From contig NC_063988.1 in the NCBI RefSeq assembly GCF_932276165.1, forward strand, positions 3,472,001 to 3,536,000: a stretch of 64,000 bases of DNA. The letters run 5' to 3'. Below, piece by piece: positions 12,101-27,100 of this stretch (position 1 is its first letter; each line of letters starts with the position of its first letter). The notes under the pieces were generated by a model. It did no database searches. It was not told the DNA's origin and saw nothing but the letters and a program-made list of their open reading frames with translations. The stretch is from Plutella xylostella (lineage: Eukaryota > Arthropoda > Insecta > Lepidoptera > Plutellidae). The position numbers were made by a program, and so were the translations under genes.

Positions 12101-15100
12101 CCTAGGCGTCTTAACCCGCCAACTCCCTTTAAATGGTCCGAGCCCCGAGCTCAGCAAGGAATTCAAGGGGACACGTTATCAGGCCCGGCATGCTGTCTCT
12201 CTCCAACATATACAGCCATCTCACTCACCCAGCAGCTTCCCGTGATGGTTGAAGGCGACCGTACCCCGAGCTCGCAGCAAGGTATTGAACAGGGCATGTT
12301 ATCAGGTACATATATTAAACGGGGCATCTTATCAGGTATGCTGTCTCTCCCCAACACATACAGCCATCTCACTCACCCAGCAGCTTCCCGTGGTGGTCGA
12401 AGGCGATGTCCTGCACGGAGTCGGTGTGTCCCTTGAGCGTGCGCTCGTACTCGCCGCTCTCGAAGTCCCACACCTTGATGGTGGCTCTCTGTCTCTCACA
12501 CACACACCTCGTATAGCCATCTCACTCACCCAGCAGCTTCCCGTGGTGGTCGAAGGCGATGTCCTGCACGGAGTCCGTGTGTCCCTTGAGCGTGCGCTCG
12601 TACTCGCCGCTCTCGAAGTCCCACACCTTGATGGTGGCGTCCTCGCTGGACGACACCATCAGGCTGAACACCGGGTGGAATATTACCTGTGGAGGTGAGG
12701 TGGACAAGGGTTAATCTCTTTTTTACATACACCATAACCGATATAGGTTGGATGGAGAAGTGGATTTAGTTAATATGTAGAGGTCTATGTCCCCACTTCA
12801 GTTTATATGATTTTATTAATTAGGTATGATACAATTTATGTGTAACTTATTAATTAGTGACTATTTATTTTGTCTATTTTAGACACTGTTATGCCTCATT
12901 GTAACCTATGTTTCCATAAATAAATGAATCCTATTTTTGTATTTCCCAGTTGTCAACGATTATATGATAAATAAGAATAAGCCCATTATTACAAATCGCA
13001 TTATTTGTATTATAAATATGTATGTTTTTCTATTAGCAAAAAGTACCGAAGAGAGAAAAATACCCAATAATGATGATGATACTAATAAGAACGAAAGATC
13101 ACACCAATCTACAATTTATTTGGTGAAGGCAAACTTTCAGAAGAACATGAGACCTGGCGTCACAATCACAATGGGACATGAACAACAATGCTGTTATCGC
13201 ATGGAGTCGACGCCATTGGACCTCAATTCGAAAGTATGTAGTAATGGTAAAGTAAGATCATGATGACCGTATTCCATTTGTTCATTTGATTCAATGGGAG
13301 AATGCAAATTGCGCGAGCTTTCTAGTATGGGAATTGCATTAAATGAACGCTGCAAGGTTAGTGTGACAGTCATTTGCAATGTACTTACGTCTACAGCTTA
13401 TACCGTCGTCGGTCATAAAAGCTACTACAGTATAAATCTATGTATAACTAGATTACCTACGAACTGTTTGTATTTTAGTGAATAATTTGTGCATTGACTA
13501 CATAAAACGGACCAGTGGTTAGTGCCTCAGACTACTGTGCCCATGGTCTGGACGTAGATTGTTGATTTATTTATTTAATCCTTTATTGCACCAATATATA
13601 AAAATAAGTGTACAAAGGGTGGACTTTATAATGCTACAAGCATTTTCTCAGATCTTGGGTGTTAAATGTTTCTGATGCGTGATATCTCCAGCCCACCTGA
13701 TTATTACAACAACCATCCAGTCTTGGAGGAAGCCCTGGTCCTGCATGGACTTAGGTACCTTGGTAATAGTGGCGCGGTGTCCGGTGAGACAGAACTTCTC
13801 TGGCGGGCGCGGGATCCACTCGGCGGGCGTGCGCTTGGCGCGCGTCGGGGCGCCCTCTATGAACTCCTTCTGCGCCTCCGACAGCTTCGACTCCAGCTCC
13901 ATCACCTGAGGGGAGAGAGTGGCAGGTTAATATTAGCAGTTCTCAAAATTCAATTCAAAAATTCAAAATCATTTATTTGCATGAACGTAGGTACACAAAG
14001 ATGTTACAGATAAACAGAGAAGACCTGCTACATTTGTTATACTTTCAAATTGTGCTGTAAGTTTTCCTAAAATAAAATAAATAAATAAATACATTCTACC
14101 CTTGTAGGGCGTGCAAACATATTATTACTGTGAAATCATGCATTCTGAGAATAATATTGTAATTATGTCAATCAAAGTTCGGTAAGCAGTGTAATAGTGG
14201 TGGTTCCAAAACTGCATGTAAAACTCTTCAAATTCAAATTCAAATGGTTTAATCGACGTAAAATTTTACAATTATTTGTCGATAGTCATCTACCACCATT
14301 TCACAAAGGCCCCGTCATTGAGAAGGAAAGAAATGGCGAAAGAAACCTTCAACTTCCAGAATCTAATTTAGAATCCAGTTATTAGGACATAAGATGGATT
14401 GAACATTTATGTCAAAGAAGTGAGATGGTACCTATGCCCTCGGGAGGGTTGAAGGGCAGTTCGGTTCTGCGCCGTAACTCTCCAGGTCGGTGATTACAAT
14501 GGGACCGGTTACCAGTCCTCCTACGGTGGTAGGGACATTGCAAAAACTTGGGCACTAACCTTCTCTTGCGCAGCAAATACGCTCTATTTATAATGTCATT
14601 GGTTGCGTATTAGGAATATGTTTTGTAGATAATAACTGAAAGAATTATTGTAAACTATACATAATGTATTAATTAATCCAACTATTGTTTCATAATATTA
14701 AATTTTAATTAGTAAATGCTCAGACATTAGAGTGAAACAGCTAAATTATTTATTACCATAGACTTAAAAAGCGCAATAAATATAATTTGGCATCTATTGG
14801 ACAACCTAGAAATTAAGAACGCTAATCGGACATTAACTGTGTTGGAAGTAACAGATACTAATTAGCTTGAATTGGTAACTAGGTCAGAGCTAGCGAACAC
14901 CTAGAATAGAAATTACACAGTCGATAAGTAAGTACAGTAAACAAGTGAATCACATCGGAAATATATGTAAAAAAAAGTTTCTGGTTGTGTGATTAAGCTA
15001 AGTACATATCTACCTGGTACCATTGATACTAATACAAGTGAATCCTTTTGTTTATAGATTATAACAGCTGAACAATCTGTATGTGGATCAAGGGTATTGG

Positions 15101-18100
15101 CAAACATCTCAAATATTTCGGTAAGCAGTTAAAGTTTATGTTCACGTTCACGGCAATAAGTACATTTTTTGATAAAAATCTGCAAAGATCGCTAACTGCA
15201 TGAGATCAGCTGCACTCAGCGTGACGTAAGCGAGACGTAGGAGCAACGTTTCCGTCCCAATCTATATCGGGCTAAGTTCAATCGACCGCGTGACGTGTGA
15301 ACATGCATAGATTGAAATAGATAAGATAGTGGCCAATGAGTGACCTAGAAACTTTATAAAATCGATCTATGACGTCTAACGGCGGCGGCATAGTAAGAAC
15401 GAGAATTTAGAATTCACCCACATATAGCAAAGTCCAATTCTAGCGCCGTTCAAAGCTCTACGAGATCCATTGTCGCGGGAGTGTATTGCAAGTGTTTCAA
15501 TAGTCGAACCATGTAAACTATTCACAAGTCTGTTTAGTTAATGACGCGTTATGTAAGCTCGGACACATGTTGGGTAACCGGGTTTGGCATGTCACGAAAA
15601 CATTGGCTTACAGTTACAACCATCATTTATCATCTTTTTGTTGAAAATTCTTTAAGTAATGGTTATTATAGTTCATTGGAACATGCTCTATCTCCCATAA
15701 GCTGACGAAATAGTTCCATGTTGGAATAGTTTATACAGGAAGTAGGGAAACTAACAATAATTATGTACTATGCAGGTACTATCAAAATACATACTATTAC
15801 TATACTTCCACCTAGGTATTTAACACGATAATTTTTTTTTTAGTTTTTACTTCATGAACACATATTTATATTATTAATGTTTGGATGTATATGTATTTTT
15901 ACACTGACTGAAACTCACACTTACACTCCCTTTTCAGGATAGGCCATTGACTTCAATTAATTTTGAGAGCAGAAACCAACACCATAGACACACAGATAAT
16001 AACATTGAGCCATCGATGTAGCATTGTTGTTTACGTGTAGAGAAATCTATCGGCATACGTTTAGATGTTGTTGTGTGTAATGTAATGAAATGACAATGAG
16101 CGTGACATTTCTCCATATCCGGCTAGTAGGTACTGCGAGTGTAGGCAGGCGGTAATGGGCGTCCCGAATCGGCATTATTCGTTGCAGTTCTACTTGAGCT
16201 TCACTTGTTTTATTTCGACACAACCTTCACTTCAGGGTTCATCGTGCCAATGACCATGTTGTGCATGTTTCCGCAGATTTTTAATAGTTTCTGTACACAA
16301 TTAATTATTGTACTCTGGCTTTAATGAAAACGATAGTAATGACATTGATGACGATGATGAATGAATAAAATCGCACTAAATTGTCTTCAAGGGTAACTTA
16401 TGATTTGGGACTAATTTGATGGTAGCCTTTAAAAGGACAGTCGTGTAGGACCGCTGGAACGATAATTATAATTAATTGTAGCCGGTAGTGGCAGGATGAG
16501 GATTCCTTGCCCTTGCAAGGATAGAATGTTGTCGCACTTGCGAGGTGACTACCGGCTAGCAGTGGACGATGGACGTCTGTCGAACAGATCGCATTTCTAT
16601 GTTTGCCAATGTTGCCGGCCCTAGGGCCAAAAGCTACAGCCACAGTATTACACAGGGTACTAAGAATTGCCCGCCGATATTCACCACATAACCTAGATCC
16701 CTAGAGCGGCTGGGACTGTATTCCATCACGTACTTCTCTACATAACTTAGAGCCTAGAGCGACTACGACTGCACTCTATACTGCATTCATTATTACTTGG
16801 CACAAAAGGTAAACAATCTTTGTGTCTTTTTAACAAAAATACTATGAAACACACCAAAAATAAATAGTTTCATTACGGAATCAATCATTTTTGCTTGTAA
16901 GTATTTCATTGGTTTTTAAAACTTAGTTGTAAATTAATTAAAATAAAAAGAGCCAGTAAGATTGCTCACCATTTGCGCCACGTAAGAACAAATGCATTAT
17001 ACATACCTTCTTCTGCAGCCGTATGACGGAGGTCCACTTCTTCTCGAGCAGGCCGCCGAACTTGCGGTCCAGCTCGCCCGACATGTCCGCCTCCTTCTTG
17101 AACGCCTCCAGCGCGTCATTGTAGCCGTTGCTGCCGAGGTAGTCGGCGATCGCTTTGTTCCTGGAAATTAAAGGCCGGTGTTTAGTTCGATAGTCTTATT
17201 CAGGTAAGTATTTGATTGGCAAAGTTTGGCCGTGGGAGCTATGGGATAAAAAGTAGCCTATAAATTTCATCAAAAGTTATCCATCCAAAGCGGATGGACG
17301 TGAAAAGGTGCTCGCATCGACAGTAACCTATGTAAAGGGATACGCAATATCTGCTTCGTCTTGAGTCTTGACATACTTCTTTTGTACAGAATATAATCAT
17401 TATTATTTCTCTTCATATAACTCCTATCTTGATTAAACTAAGTAACTTGCTATAATTGAAATGTAATTGACTATAGATGTCTATAGTGATATACGAACGT
17501 GTGAAAGCAATCATAAGGTCATGTTTACTTTACAAATGGCTAGGGCATACGCCTCCACGACCAACAGGCCGTTAACCTGGCGGCGGAACTGAACTTGATT
17601 GATTAGCTTTCGTGCTCAGATATTCATTATGAGTAACCTTTTATTAGTACATATTTTACTCTACAGATTTGTGCGAAATGTGTTATGGTACAACATAAAA
17701 TTCGTATACTCATTCACACAATATTATGTCTTTAAATAAAGTTTATTTTAGATAAGAATTAATCATGGATGATAATATGTGTGAAAAAAAATGAATACAT
17801 TTTTATCTCTAAAAACGTATAATCTGCACATAATATGTGTGGACTGTGGACAACACGGATTAACTATGTTATATTCGCCGGTTGCAATAAGTGTTTCTTA
17901 CAAGGAGTTTCAATGGTATATAATTTAAAAAAAAAACACCCTAATTTTAACATCCGTACATTTTTTGGGCACGTTTTTTAAATATAGTGCCGGATGGACT
18001 GAAAGAATGAGTCAGGACTCGGGACATGAAAAAACAGTCACAGATGTTAAATCAATCAGACAGGATACTAGAGAGGAATCCAGTAATCTCAGGATGGCAT

Positions 18101-21100
18101 CCGAAACTGAAAGCAATTGGAAAAAATATATGCAAGAACTTGTTTCTCGCATAGAACAGCAAAGGATGCAGACACATGACTCCTACTTGCTACGACATTG
18201 GTCCCATAAAAAAGTTCCCTGCATTAGAAATTGGTTCTTACTAACACAGCCTACAGTTTATTTTCGTTTTATATTTCTCTATCGGGCAGGGACAAGGCTC
18301 TACAGTCAACACTTGGAATGCCCAGGATACAGAACTTGTTAATAATTCAGTTAATGGAAGCCCGGAGCACACGAGAAACACGTTTAGGAGGAAATAGTTT
18401 TTTTTTGCTTTGTAAGCATGATGCAGTGATGTAAGAGTCGAGTTTAGTATGAAAACATTCACCCCGTTAGTAAATAAAACGGACTAAATACAATAGAAAA
18501 TTCAATTGTCTATCTATGAGCCGAATGTTAATGCTTGATTACTCTATTTAAAGGTAAATTGTATGCGAGTGTTGGTTGCTTAAGTAGGTAGTAAAGCAAC
18601 CTTAATGATAAAGCCATACAAAGTGATATCCAAAGGCATTCTGAGGGCGGTGCCCTCAGAATGCCTTAAACATTGTACATTTAAAAGATTACACTCGTCA
18701 TTATGTCGTGATTTAGGTTGTTTATAAACATATGCCTGCACAAGTCCTTGAGTGCATAAAGCTTATCTTAGCTAATTTTGCTCCTTAATTTTATATTTTT
18801 TAATTTGTGTAATAATGTAAGTGAACACTTAAAAAAATCTTAATCTTCATGAAGCATGTCAATTACTGTCAAATATAATATTAAAATCATACCTACATGT
18901 CGCAGGCGCAAGTCAAAAATGTCGAACACACTTATTCACGGTCAGATAAAGATTTATGAGGTACGGCTTTTACATAGCTTAGGGCTATAGGTTGGCGTTT
19001 CGGTGGCCCAATTAAAATTTAAGCGACGACGACATCGCAGCTACTAGCGTATTCCTTAGTTGTAGATATTCTAGTCAAAATATGGCTACACCCTGTATGC
19101 TGCTCAAAGTTCATGCTGGATTTGCGTGTATACAATGTAAGTATATTATGTACATTGTTAATGCAGCTAACTGTGAGAAGGTTTAAATGAAGTTTGATAA
19201 CTGCGTACTGGTGAGAGCCGCTCCTATCATTACTAACTGATTGTATTTCTCACAGGAACGTCCGTAGGTGGAACTTATCATGAAGGTGCACAGGGCAAGG
19301 CAATTTGTGTTATTGTCGTCATTATCCCATCGAAAGTGAAGGCAAGTTACACGTTAGTTACCGCTTACTTACCTAAATGGTAGGGAATGAGTGTGCTGAT
19401 AACTTCCTGACTATGTGCTTGGTAAATCAATTACTAATGATATGAACTTGTACGGTCAGGGAATGCTTTATACTTTAGTTTAGACAACTTTTTTATGTTG
19501 TCTCTATAGAGTCTGCCACTGCTGGGCAAAGGCCTGCATAAAGGAAAAACTAATAGATAAGAACATTGTTTATTATTCATGATATTACGCAGCTAGTAGG
19601 TGAGCATCGTAAATGAGAGGCCATATCAGTGCACCTCGTGTGAACGTCCTGCGCACACTGCAACCCGCCCCTACATCTACCATTATAAAACTAGTTCTAG
19701 AAACGTCTCAATAATTTACTGTATGGGACCATAACTCAAGGCCTGGATAGGTTCCACTCATTCACTGCCCTCCACTTACTAGCTTTCTAAACCGACTGGC
19801 TGGTTTGTCGGATTTATATGTTTGTTTGATATGAGCCAAGTTAGAGACACACTGATTCCGTGTGATTCAACCGCGCAACCAACAGGTTTCTATCAGCCGG
19901 CTTGGAAGCGATAGCTACAGAATATGTATTATTTTATTCCTAAAATGTGTAATATAATGTGGTTTGTGTATGTTATACAAAATGGCATACATTGTACCCG
20001 ATAATTGCATTGCAGCTTTACAAAGGTATGGGATGATAAAAATAGCGCACTCAAATATTTTGAGATAACCACTTTCCATTTCCCTTTCTCAACAATAATC
20101 TCTTGATAGTTGTATTCATAGCACCTAATTTCACGCATAATAATTATAAACAAACTATCCACATAAGTAAGTTCAAATGTTGAGAACCGCTTTATTTCCC
20201 AGGCAGATAAAACATTGGAGACTGCATAACTTTCCAGCTTGAATCAAGTGTAACACAATGTTACGGAGATCGGTAACACACGTTGGTAAACATTTGGTAA
20301 TATGTGAACACATGCACGAGCGACCGAGTTGACAGTGTCGGTTGTGGCATGTTACTCAATGGAAGGTGTAACATCGCCAACAGAACAATGCATATAGCAC
20401 GGCGTGTGTTGCGCAACGCACGCTGATATCCGAACAATGTGGCTCAATGTGTCCAGCCCTACGCAACTTTTGTATAGATGAGGTCCGTCGGCTAATGGCC
20501 ATAGGTGTTATATTGGCAGGTCCTACAAAGTGCGGTGTCAACACGCGGCTCGGATCTGCCAGGTCGATCTCTGCGCGGCCGGGCGGGCGCCGCATGCGAC
20601 CCGACAGCTCCTCACCTGCGTGCGGCGGAATTGCGTCACTATGCAGCTATAAACCGATAATCTGGAGCGAACCTCGTTATTCCATCATTCCACTGACACA
20701 GCAAACAAATATAAACAAGGCATGTTAACTTAACCACTTATGCTTGCCTTTTTAAAAGCTGTTACGAAATCAATGAATCTTTTTGATCATTAAGATGGCG
20801 CTTTTATTGAATGAATCTCATTTCTTGCCGAGTTAATTTAGCAAGAAAGGCTCTCTGAGAAGAGAAACTGAATCGATTCAGAGACAATCATAGCGGCGGG
20901 TGTCCCTATTGTTCGCGTGGGAGCAATCGAGTAAGACCTTTGTCTACGTGAAACGATGTAGCGGGAAGCGGAAGAATGCTGGTAGGTAAGAAGGAAAGTA
21001 AGTTGTTAGTGTGCGGCGCGGAGAGGTGGCCGCTCGTCTCTTGGACATCGGTACAGTTCGGTGGCGCGGTGGCTGGGCCGAGTGAGCCATAGCGAAAGTG

Positions 21101-24100
21101 GTTTCGTGCGTACTAAACTGCAAAGCGCGGGCCGGCGCCGCCACCGCCTGAGAATATAACTTTCACGCTACATTTGACGATATGACTCCAGGGCCCGCTG
21201 TTCCACTACAAACGCTCATTATCACGCGATAACACTACAATGCATTCAATATCTAACGAACTAGTAGTAAACTGTTATCTTTATCTGTCACTGTACGGAA
21301 CTTGATATAACAAGCGTCGTACCGTTATCTGATAATGTTGTTTGATACAATATAACAGTATTCAGTTACGAAATGAAAAATGCTAACACCTCAATTCGAA
21401 AAGCAAACAGTGCAGTCCAAATTATCATAGGAGACCCATTATCATTAATATTGTGTGATATTCAATTAGAAATTTTAATAAATAGCACCTTTAGGCCATT
21501 TCAGACAGGTTTTCACCGGGTTTTCGTAATTTGAGGTGAATAATAGCTATGTAATACAATGGTCTACCACAACGTCACAACATAGAGGATGTTTATCTAA
21601 CGGTACAGACAATAGGAACATCTGTAAGGACAAGCCTCGCGCGACGGACGGGCTGCAATTAGTCTGCCGACCTGCCTCGGTATGAGGAGCACGTATCATC
21701 ACATTAGCATGTGTGCGTGCCTTGAAATGTTTATGAGCTGCGCTACAGCACATTTTTTTTCTCTACAAGCCTCTGGGGTAGAGAAGGTACCAGCTACAGT
21801 AAGATATACTCTAAAGCTGAAAGGACGTGTGTTAGGCGTTTAATGAAAAACGAAACAACCTTGGGATCTCATATCACTCCAGCTATGAAAGTCCATGCAT
21901 TATTAAAATTTTCTATTAGTGAACATTACGTCACTAGAAGAAGCAGCATCATTTGAAAAATGGCCTTTAAGAGGCTTGTGTATGGGGTGGGATTGGCTTG
22001 TGGGCCGCGAGTGGGGGTGGAGGGCGCCCGCCCACGCGGCGGAGTATCGATCGCCCGCTGGAGGCGCCGGGCGGCCGCGAGACACGTCACTGAGTCCTGA
22101 TTACGCGACTCTTGCCAACATCCCTAGGGGCTCCCTGAGGCCAGCCGTCCTCATGATTATGATACAAATCACATTATTTGAAGACAGGTTCATCTGCCCG
22201 TCTGGCTTGGAAGAGGAAATGCCGGAAATAGACCGTGATTGGTTGTATTAAATGGACAAGTAGACATTAATGGATGTTTGTTTATCATTAAAACAGTCGA
22301 TGACATCATTATAAGACTCGTGATAATAAATCAATGCAGAAACCTGTACTGAGATTAAATTTTGTAGCCAATTTTGGACGCGCGCAATATTGGCTTAAAT
22401 CAAAGTTGCTCAGAGTAATTTTATTAATCACAGGTACTTTTTAGTTACTTCGTAAGCAGCAATGGCATCCGCTCCATTGCAGTCATTTGAGTGCAGTACT
22501 TGCAGTAGTTCCCGTTCATATTAATTTCTGTTTTATATGAAGAAAGAACCGATAATCTAGTTAGCTATACGAGGGCTACACCGAAAAGATCGGGAATAGA
22601 ATACTTAGGAATAAATTAGAGTGAAACCTTTTTGGTGTATCAAATGTAGTGTTTTTTCAAACATAATTCCATTTTCGAATTTTAAAAAAAGTAAAAAATA
22701 AAAGAGTATTGACCATATGAATTTGACAAGTCGGTGTAAAAAATGGAGCTTACGCGGGAACATTTCCGTGCAATAATTTTTCACAACTTTCGTCGAGGTT
22801 TATCTCAAGAACAATGTCTCGCCGAGCTTGTTTCTATTTATAAACTTGAAGCACCAAGTAAAACGACTATATATCGTTGGTATTCTGAGTTTCGCCGTGG
22901 ACGTTCCTCTCTTACCACAGTCCCTTCTACTGGTCGGCCAAAAACAGCGGTAACACAAGATAACATCGATGCTGTACGCCAGTTAATAAAAGAAGATAGA
23001 CATGTGACATACGAGCAGATTCGGGCTTCTCTCAGCATTGGTATGACAGCCATTCAAACCATTTTACATGAAGAACTGGGTGTCAAGAAGTTAGTTTCGC
23101 GCTGGGTGCCCCACCGTTTGACCGAGGAACAAAAGTCGGCTCGTGTTAATTGGTGTCGATCTGCTCTGCAACGGTTCAATGGAGGCAGTTCAAATGCTGT
23201 CTACAATATCGTCTCTGGTGATGAATCGTGGATTTATTCATATGAGCCCGAAAGAAAACATCAATCGGCAGTTTGGGTCTTCGAAGGTGAGGTCAAGCCA
23301 ACAAAAGTTATTCGCTCACGCAGCGTGTCGAAAAAAATGGTCGCTTCGTTTGTATCGAAAACTGGCCATGTGGCTACGATTCCATTACAAGAACAAAGGA
23401 CGGTTACTGCTGATTGGTACACAACAGTTTGTTTTAGCCGGAAGTCGTAAGAGAACTTCGTAAAACTAACCCGAATCGTCGTATAATCCTTCACCACGAT
23501 AATGCAAGCTCTCATACCGCTCGCAAAACAAGAACGTTTTTAAATATGGAAAACGTGGAGTTGATGGACCATCCTCCGTATAGCCCTGATCTGAGCCCCA
23601 ATGATTATTTTACATTCCCAAGAATTAAAGATATGCTACGTGGTCAACGGTTTAGCGGCCCAGAAGAGGCGGTCGAAGCTTACAAATCAGCTGTTTTGAC
23701 AGTATCCACTTCAGACTGGAATTACTGTTTCAATGATTGGTTTAATCGAATGAAAAAGTGCATTGAATGTCACGGAGACTACTTTGAAAAACAATAAAAG
23801 TAAATACTATTATGATATCTTTGTACTTTTTTCTATTCCCGATCATTTCGGTATCGCCCTCGTAACAGTAACCTCGTAAAATGGAATAACTCCGAAATGG
23901 CATAGGTTACGTTACAGTAAAACTTACTAATAAAACGGGATCGATAACATTCCCCAAAGTCAATGCAGAGTTGTTTTTACTTTCTTAATTGGATATTAGT
24001 TGGGCTTTGTTTTAAGCCCCTCGTAATACCGGAGCATCACATTTCCGTGTATACCCTGGCATGTTCACTCCACCCCGTCTCGGTATCAAATTACGCACAA

Positions 24101-27100
24101 CAAATGACGCCACGAAGACAGTGGCGCCCCCGATCGCAATCAAGTTCACAGTTCATTCAGTCGGGCTTTGTTGACATCGCATGTTTTCATTTTCATGACA
24201 TGCGATGCGATAGAGTTTAGGGGTCTTTACGTACAAAGGGGCGAACCATAATGCAATGTCGGAAAACCCATAAGTTTTTATAGGGTGAATGCCATCCACA
24301 GGCATCTAACTAACCGTCTAAATAACTGCGCCACTTGTTATCCAGGCCAATTATTAACATAAATCAAAACATCAGATCGCCCTGATAGGTAACTAGTTAC
24401 CAATCCCCGTTGGAAAGTGATATCGCCCACATGCGGCTATCCAACAAAACGTTGCCTGTAGCATCTGAGGTTTAATTAAATTAGCTACAGTAATGTATCT
24501 TAGTACCTACGTAGGCTTTATTCAGTAAAAGAAGAGAAATTACTTATTCCCCGTACGAAAAATAAATTGTCGTTCGAAAGCTTTGCTTTTACAAGACCAG
24601 CGAATGTTAGTCTAATTAGATTCGTGACCGGACATTAGTTTGTTGAATGGGAGAACTCAGTTACTGATACGTAGTCGGGAGACTCGAGTTTCACTTTGCG
24701 GAAATGTCACGGCGAGCCGTGCAAGAAATAAAGTATCGACAAAAGACCTCCTATCTCTACAATAAATCCCGAGTCCGCGTTGTTCTATGTAAATATGTAT
24801 ACTATTGCGTAACTTAACAATATGTTAATTTATTTATGGAAATCGCTCATTGCGGAGTTAAAATGTGTTGATATAAAATCACAAAGTAAAAAAAACTTTT
24901 TTTTCATGAAACACTCGGGTTAACATTACCTGTCACCATAAAATACAAAAACCAAAATCGGTTCAGCCGTTTGGGAGTTACGTTACCACAGACACGTTAA
25001 ACTTTTATGAAACCCCTCTTTTTTAGTCGGAGGCTAAAACCAATACACCCGTAAGTAGTGTTAATACACTGCCGGTCTGCCGGGCAATGAAAAAGTTCCA
25101 CTCACAAAATGCCGATAAAAAATGACCCAATTTATTACCAAGATTTAATGTAATATTCGAACGAAATATTACGGATTTTAGTTGGTAATATCCTGGTGCT
25201 CTGTTAAATGTTCTTCAACGTTGCAGAAAACGGCATTAAGCTAGCCTATTCCGTTTAGAAGTAATTTGGTGCTTTTCTCAGTGGAACCTTTTCATTGCCC
25301 GTGAGTGTAATTAATAAAATATGTATAAACAAGAACTACATTACTACATAATTGATTACTCGGTATTAAACATATATATTATTAGTTGCTCATGCTCATG
25401 CGCTGCGCTGGTGACAGACCATGACGTGTAAGTATATGGTATACAGGTTTACAGCCTATCAATATCGTAGAATTGTAGTAGCATTCTTACGTGATCTATG
25501 AGAGAATTGTATAGTGACGTTATAATTTACGTTTCTTCCACAGTATATCGTATGGGATGAGCTGTTTACACAGGTGACACAGGATCTGATTTTAAGTCCA
25601 AGCTAAGCCTGAGACAGAAGCAAAATATAGTGTATAATTATAGTTCTCATTGGGAACACACGTAGATGCTACCCAGTCTCATCCAAATACCTGTAGGTCT
25701 ATAGGTGCTAGCACTTCCAATAAAGTCTGCTACAAAGGAAACCGAGCCATAAGTGTATGCTTATAAACATGATATTGAATCGCAGCCGGGCAGTAGGAGA
25801 GATGCAGTGCAGATCTCCCGGTATGCGGCACAATGCCTAGCGGATACCTGGCCGTGGACCGCATTCCTGCCGGCGCTAGCGGACCAACTCAGCCACCGTA
25901 CACATTAGTGTTTCAACACTTATGTTATACTTGATAATGCTTGTGGCTTGGAAACACTTGGACCTATCAAGTAACTTATCGTAAAATGACGTAAAATATG
26001 AGATTCTTCAAGGGGTTAATACATACGTAATTTTGCAAACTGAGACCATTCTGGGCGAAGCACTTAAACCCCGCAATAACTTGTGGAACTTTACGCGACT
26101 GGCGAGCACGCGCTAGGGACAAACTTCAAGCAAACCCCTTTTTAGTGGCAAAATAAGAGCAAAGCAAAGGTACTGCGGCGAAATAGACGCAGTGACGACT
26201 ATCTGTGACACATCCAGTAATAACTAACTTGTAATTGGTGAAAACGCTGGACTCTTATTGCCTTCGCATTAAGGTAAAAACTTGAAGGAATTCCGAGTGC
26301 CGGTGTAAATCCAATTAAGACTATGTCATTGATGCATTTATTTATAGCTGACAGTGGACATGTTTGCAGTGAATGGATATTACCGGCGTGACTCACGAGT
26401 AAGGATGTCGAAACAAGATAAAGACGCGAAAAAAACTACGTCACACAAGGTCAGCCCCGGCGGCGAAGCGCCAACAGATATTTTAGGATTATCGGAACAA
26501 AATTCACACGTTAATCTCTTGTTATTCATAAACAGAGGTGCGAATAATGGCTTATGTCGCCGTCTGCTCGATGAAGCAAGCAAGATTACGCAAGCTACAA
26601 AATATTAATTTAAAAGAATCGGGTGTGCGACGAAGATTGGGTTGAGATAATCGATTATGACGAGTCTGTTGGCAGAGCAGACAAAAGCGAATTTGTTGGT
26701 TCAACGGAGCTCAGTCGACTCTTGCCCGTCGGCGTCTTAAATGATCATTATCTCTGAACTGATTTGAATATACAAACGATGATTACTGTTATACACTTTC
26801 ACTATGGCCCGAGCATGTGACCATCGTAGACAGTGTTCTTTCATAACATAGCCGATCGATAGATTACTGACCGAGTTTATTTTTTGTACCCAATAGCGAA
26901 CCAGTTTATTTTTTTCAATTGTCAAATGTTGTAGAAAGTGTTATTGGAATCACATGCTGTGCTTATTTTAGTCTCACACCTGCCCTTTATGCGGCCTCAG
27001 GATTCATCTGCTCATAGTTACTGTCCGTGAAAACGGCACCAGTAGCAGGTGCTACTTATTTAAATACGTAAACGGAATTCCTTGTATGTTCTCCGGTTTG

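Noticed and set aside
12249..12698. 149-codon plus-strand frame over the Lis-1 duplications
   Set aside because: It is the antisense of WD40 exon copies; the minus strand encodes the conserved protein.
17965..18342. 125-codon frame as a gene in Lis-1 intron 1
   Set aside because: No family recognised, no splice context, and ordinary intron composition. Its 5' half is Ser/Lys/Glu-rich and could be a relic, but this cannot be supported.
20440..22100. GC-rich patches as hidden Lis-1 exons
   Set aside because: Lis-1 coding sequence is complete without them, and no conserved peptide is visible. They may be regulatory, but nothing proves it.
22838..23515. Minus-strand and alternate-frame ORFs in the mariner
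   Set aside because: Shadows of the transposase frame, which carries all catalytic motifs.
26354..26608. 84-codon frame as a gene
   Set aside because: No recognisable domain or conserved boundaries.
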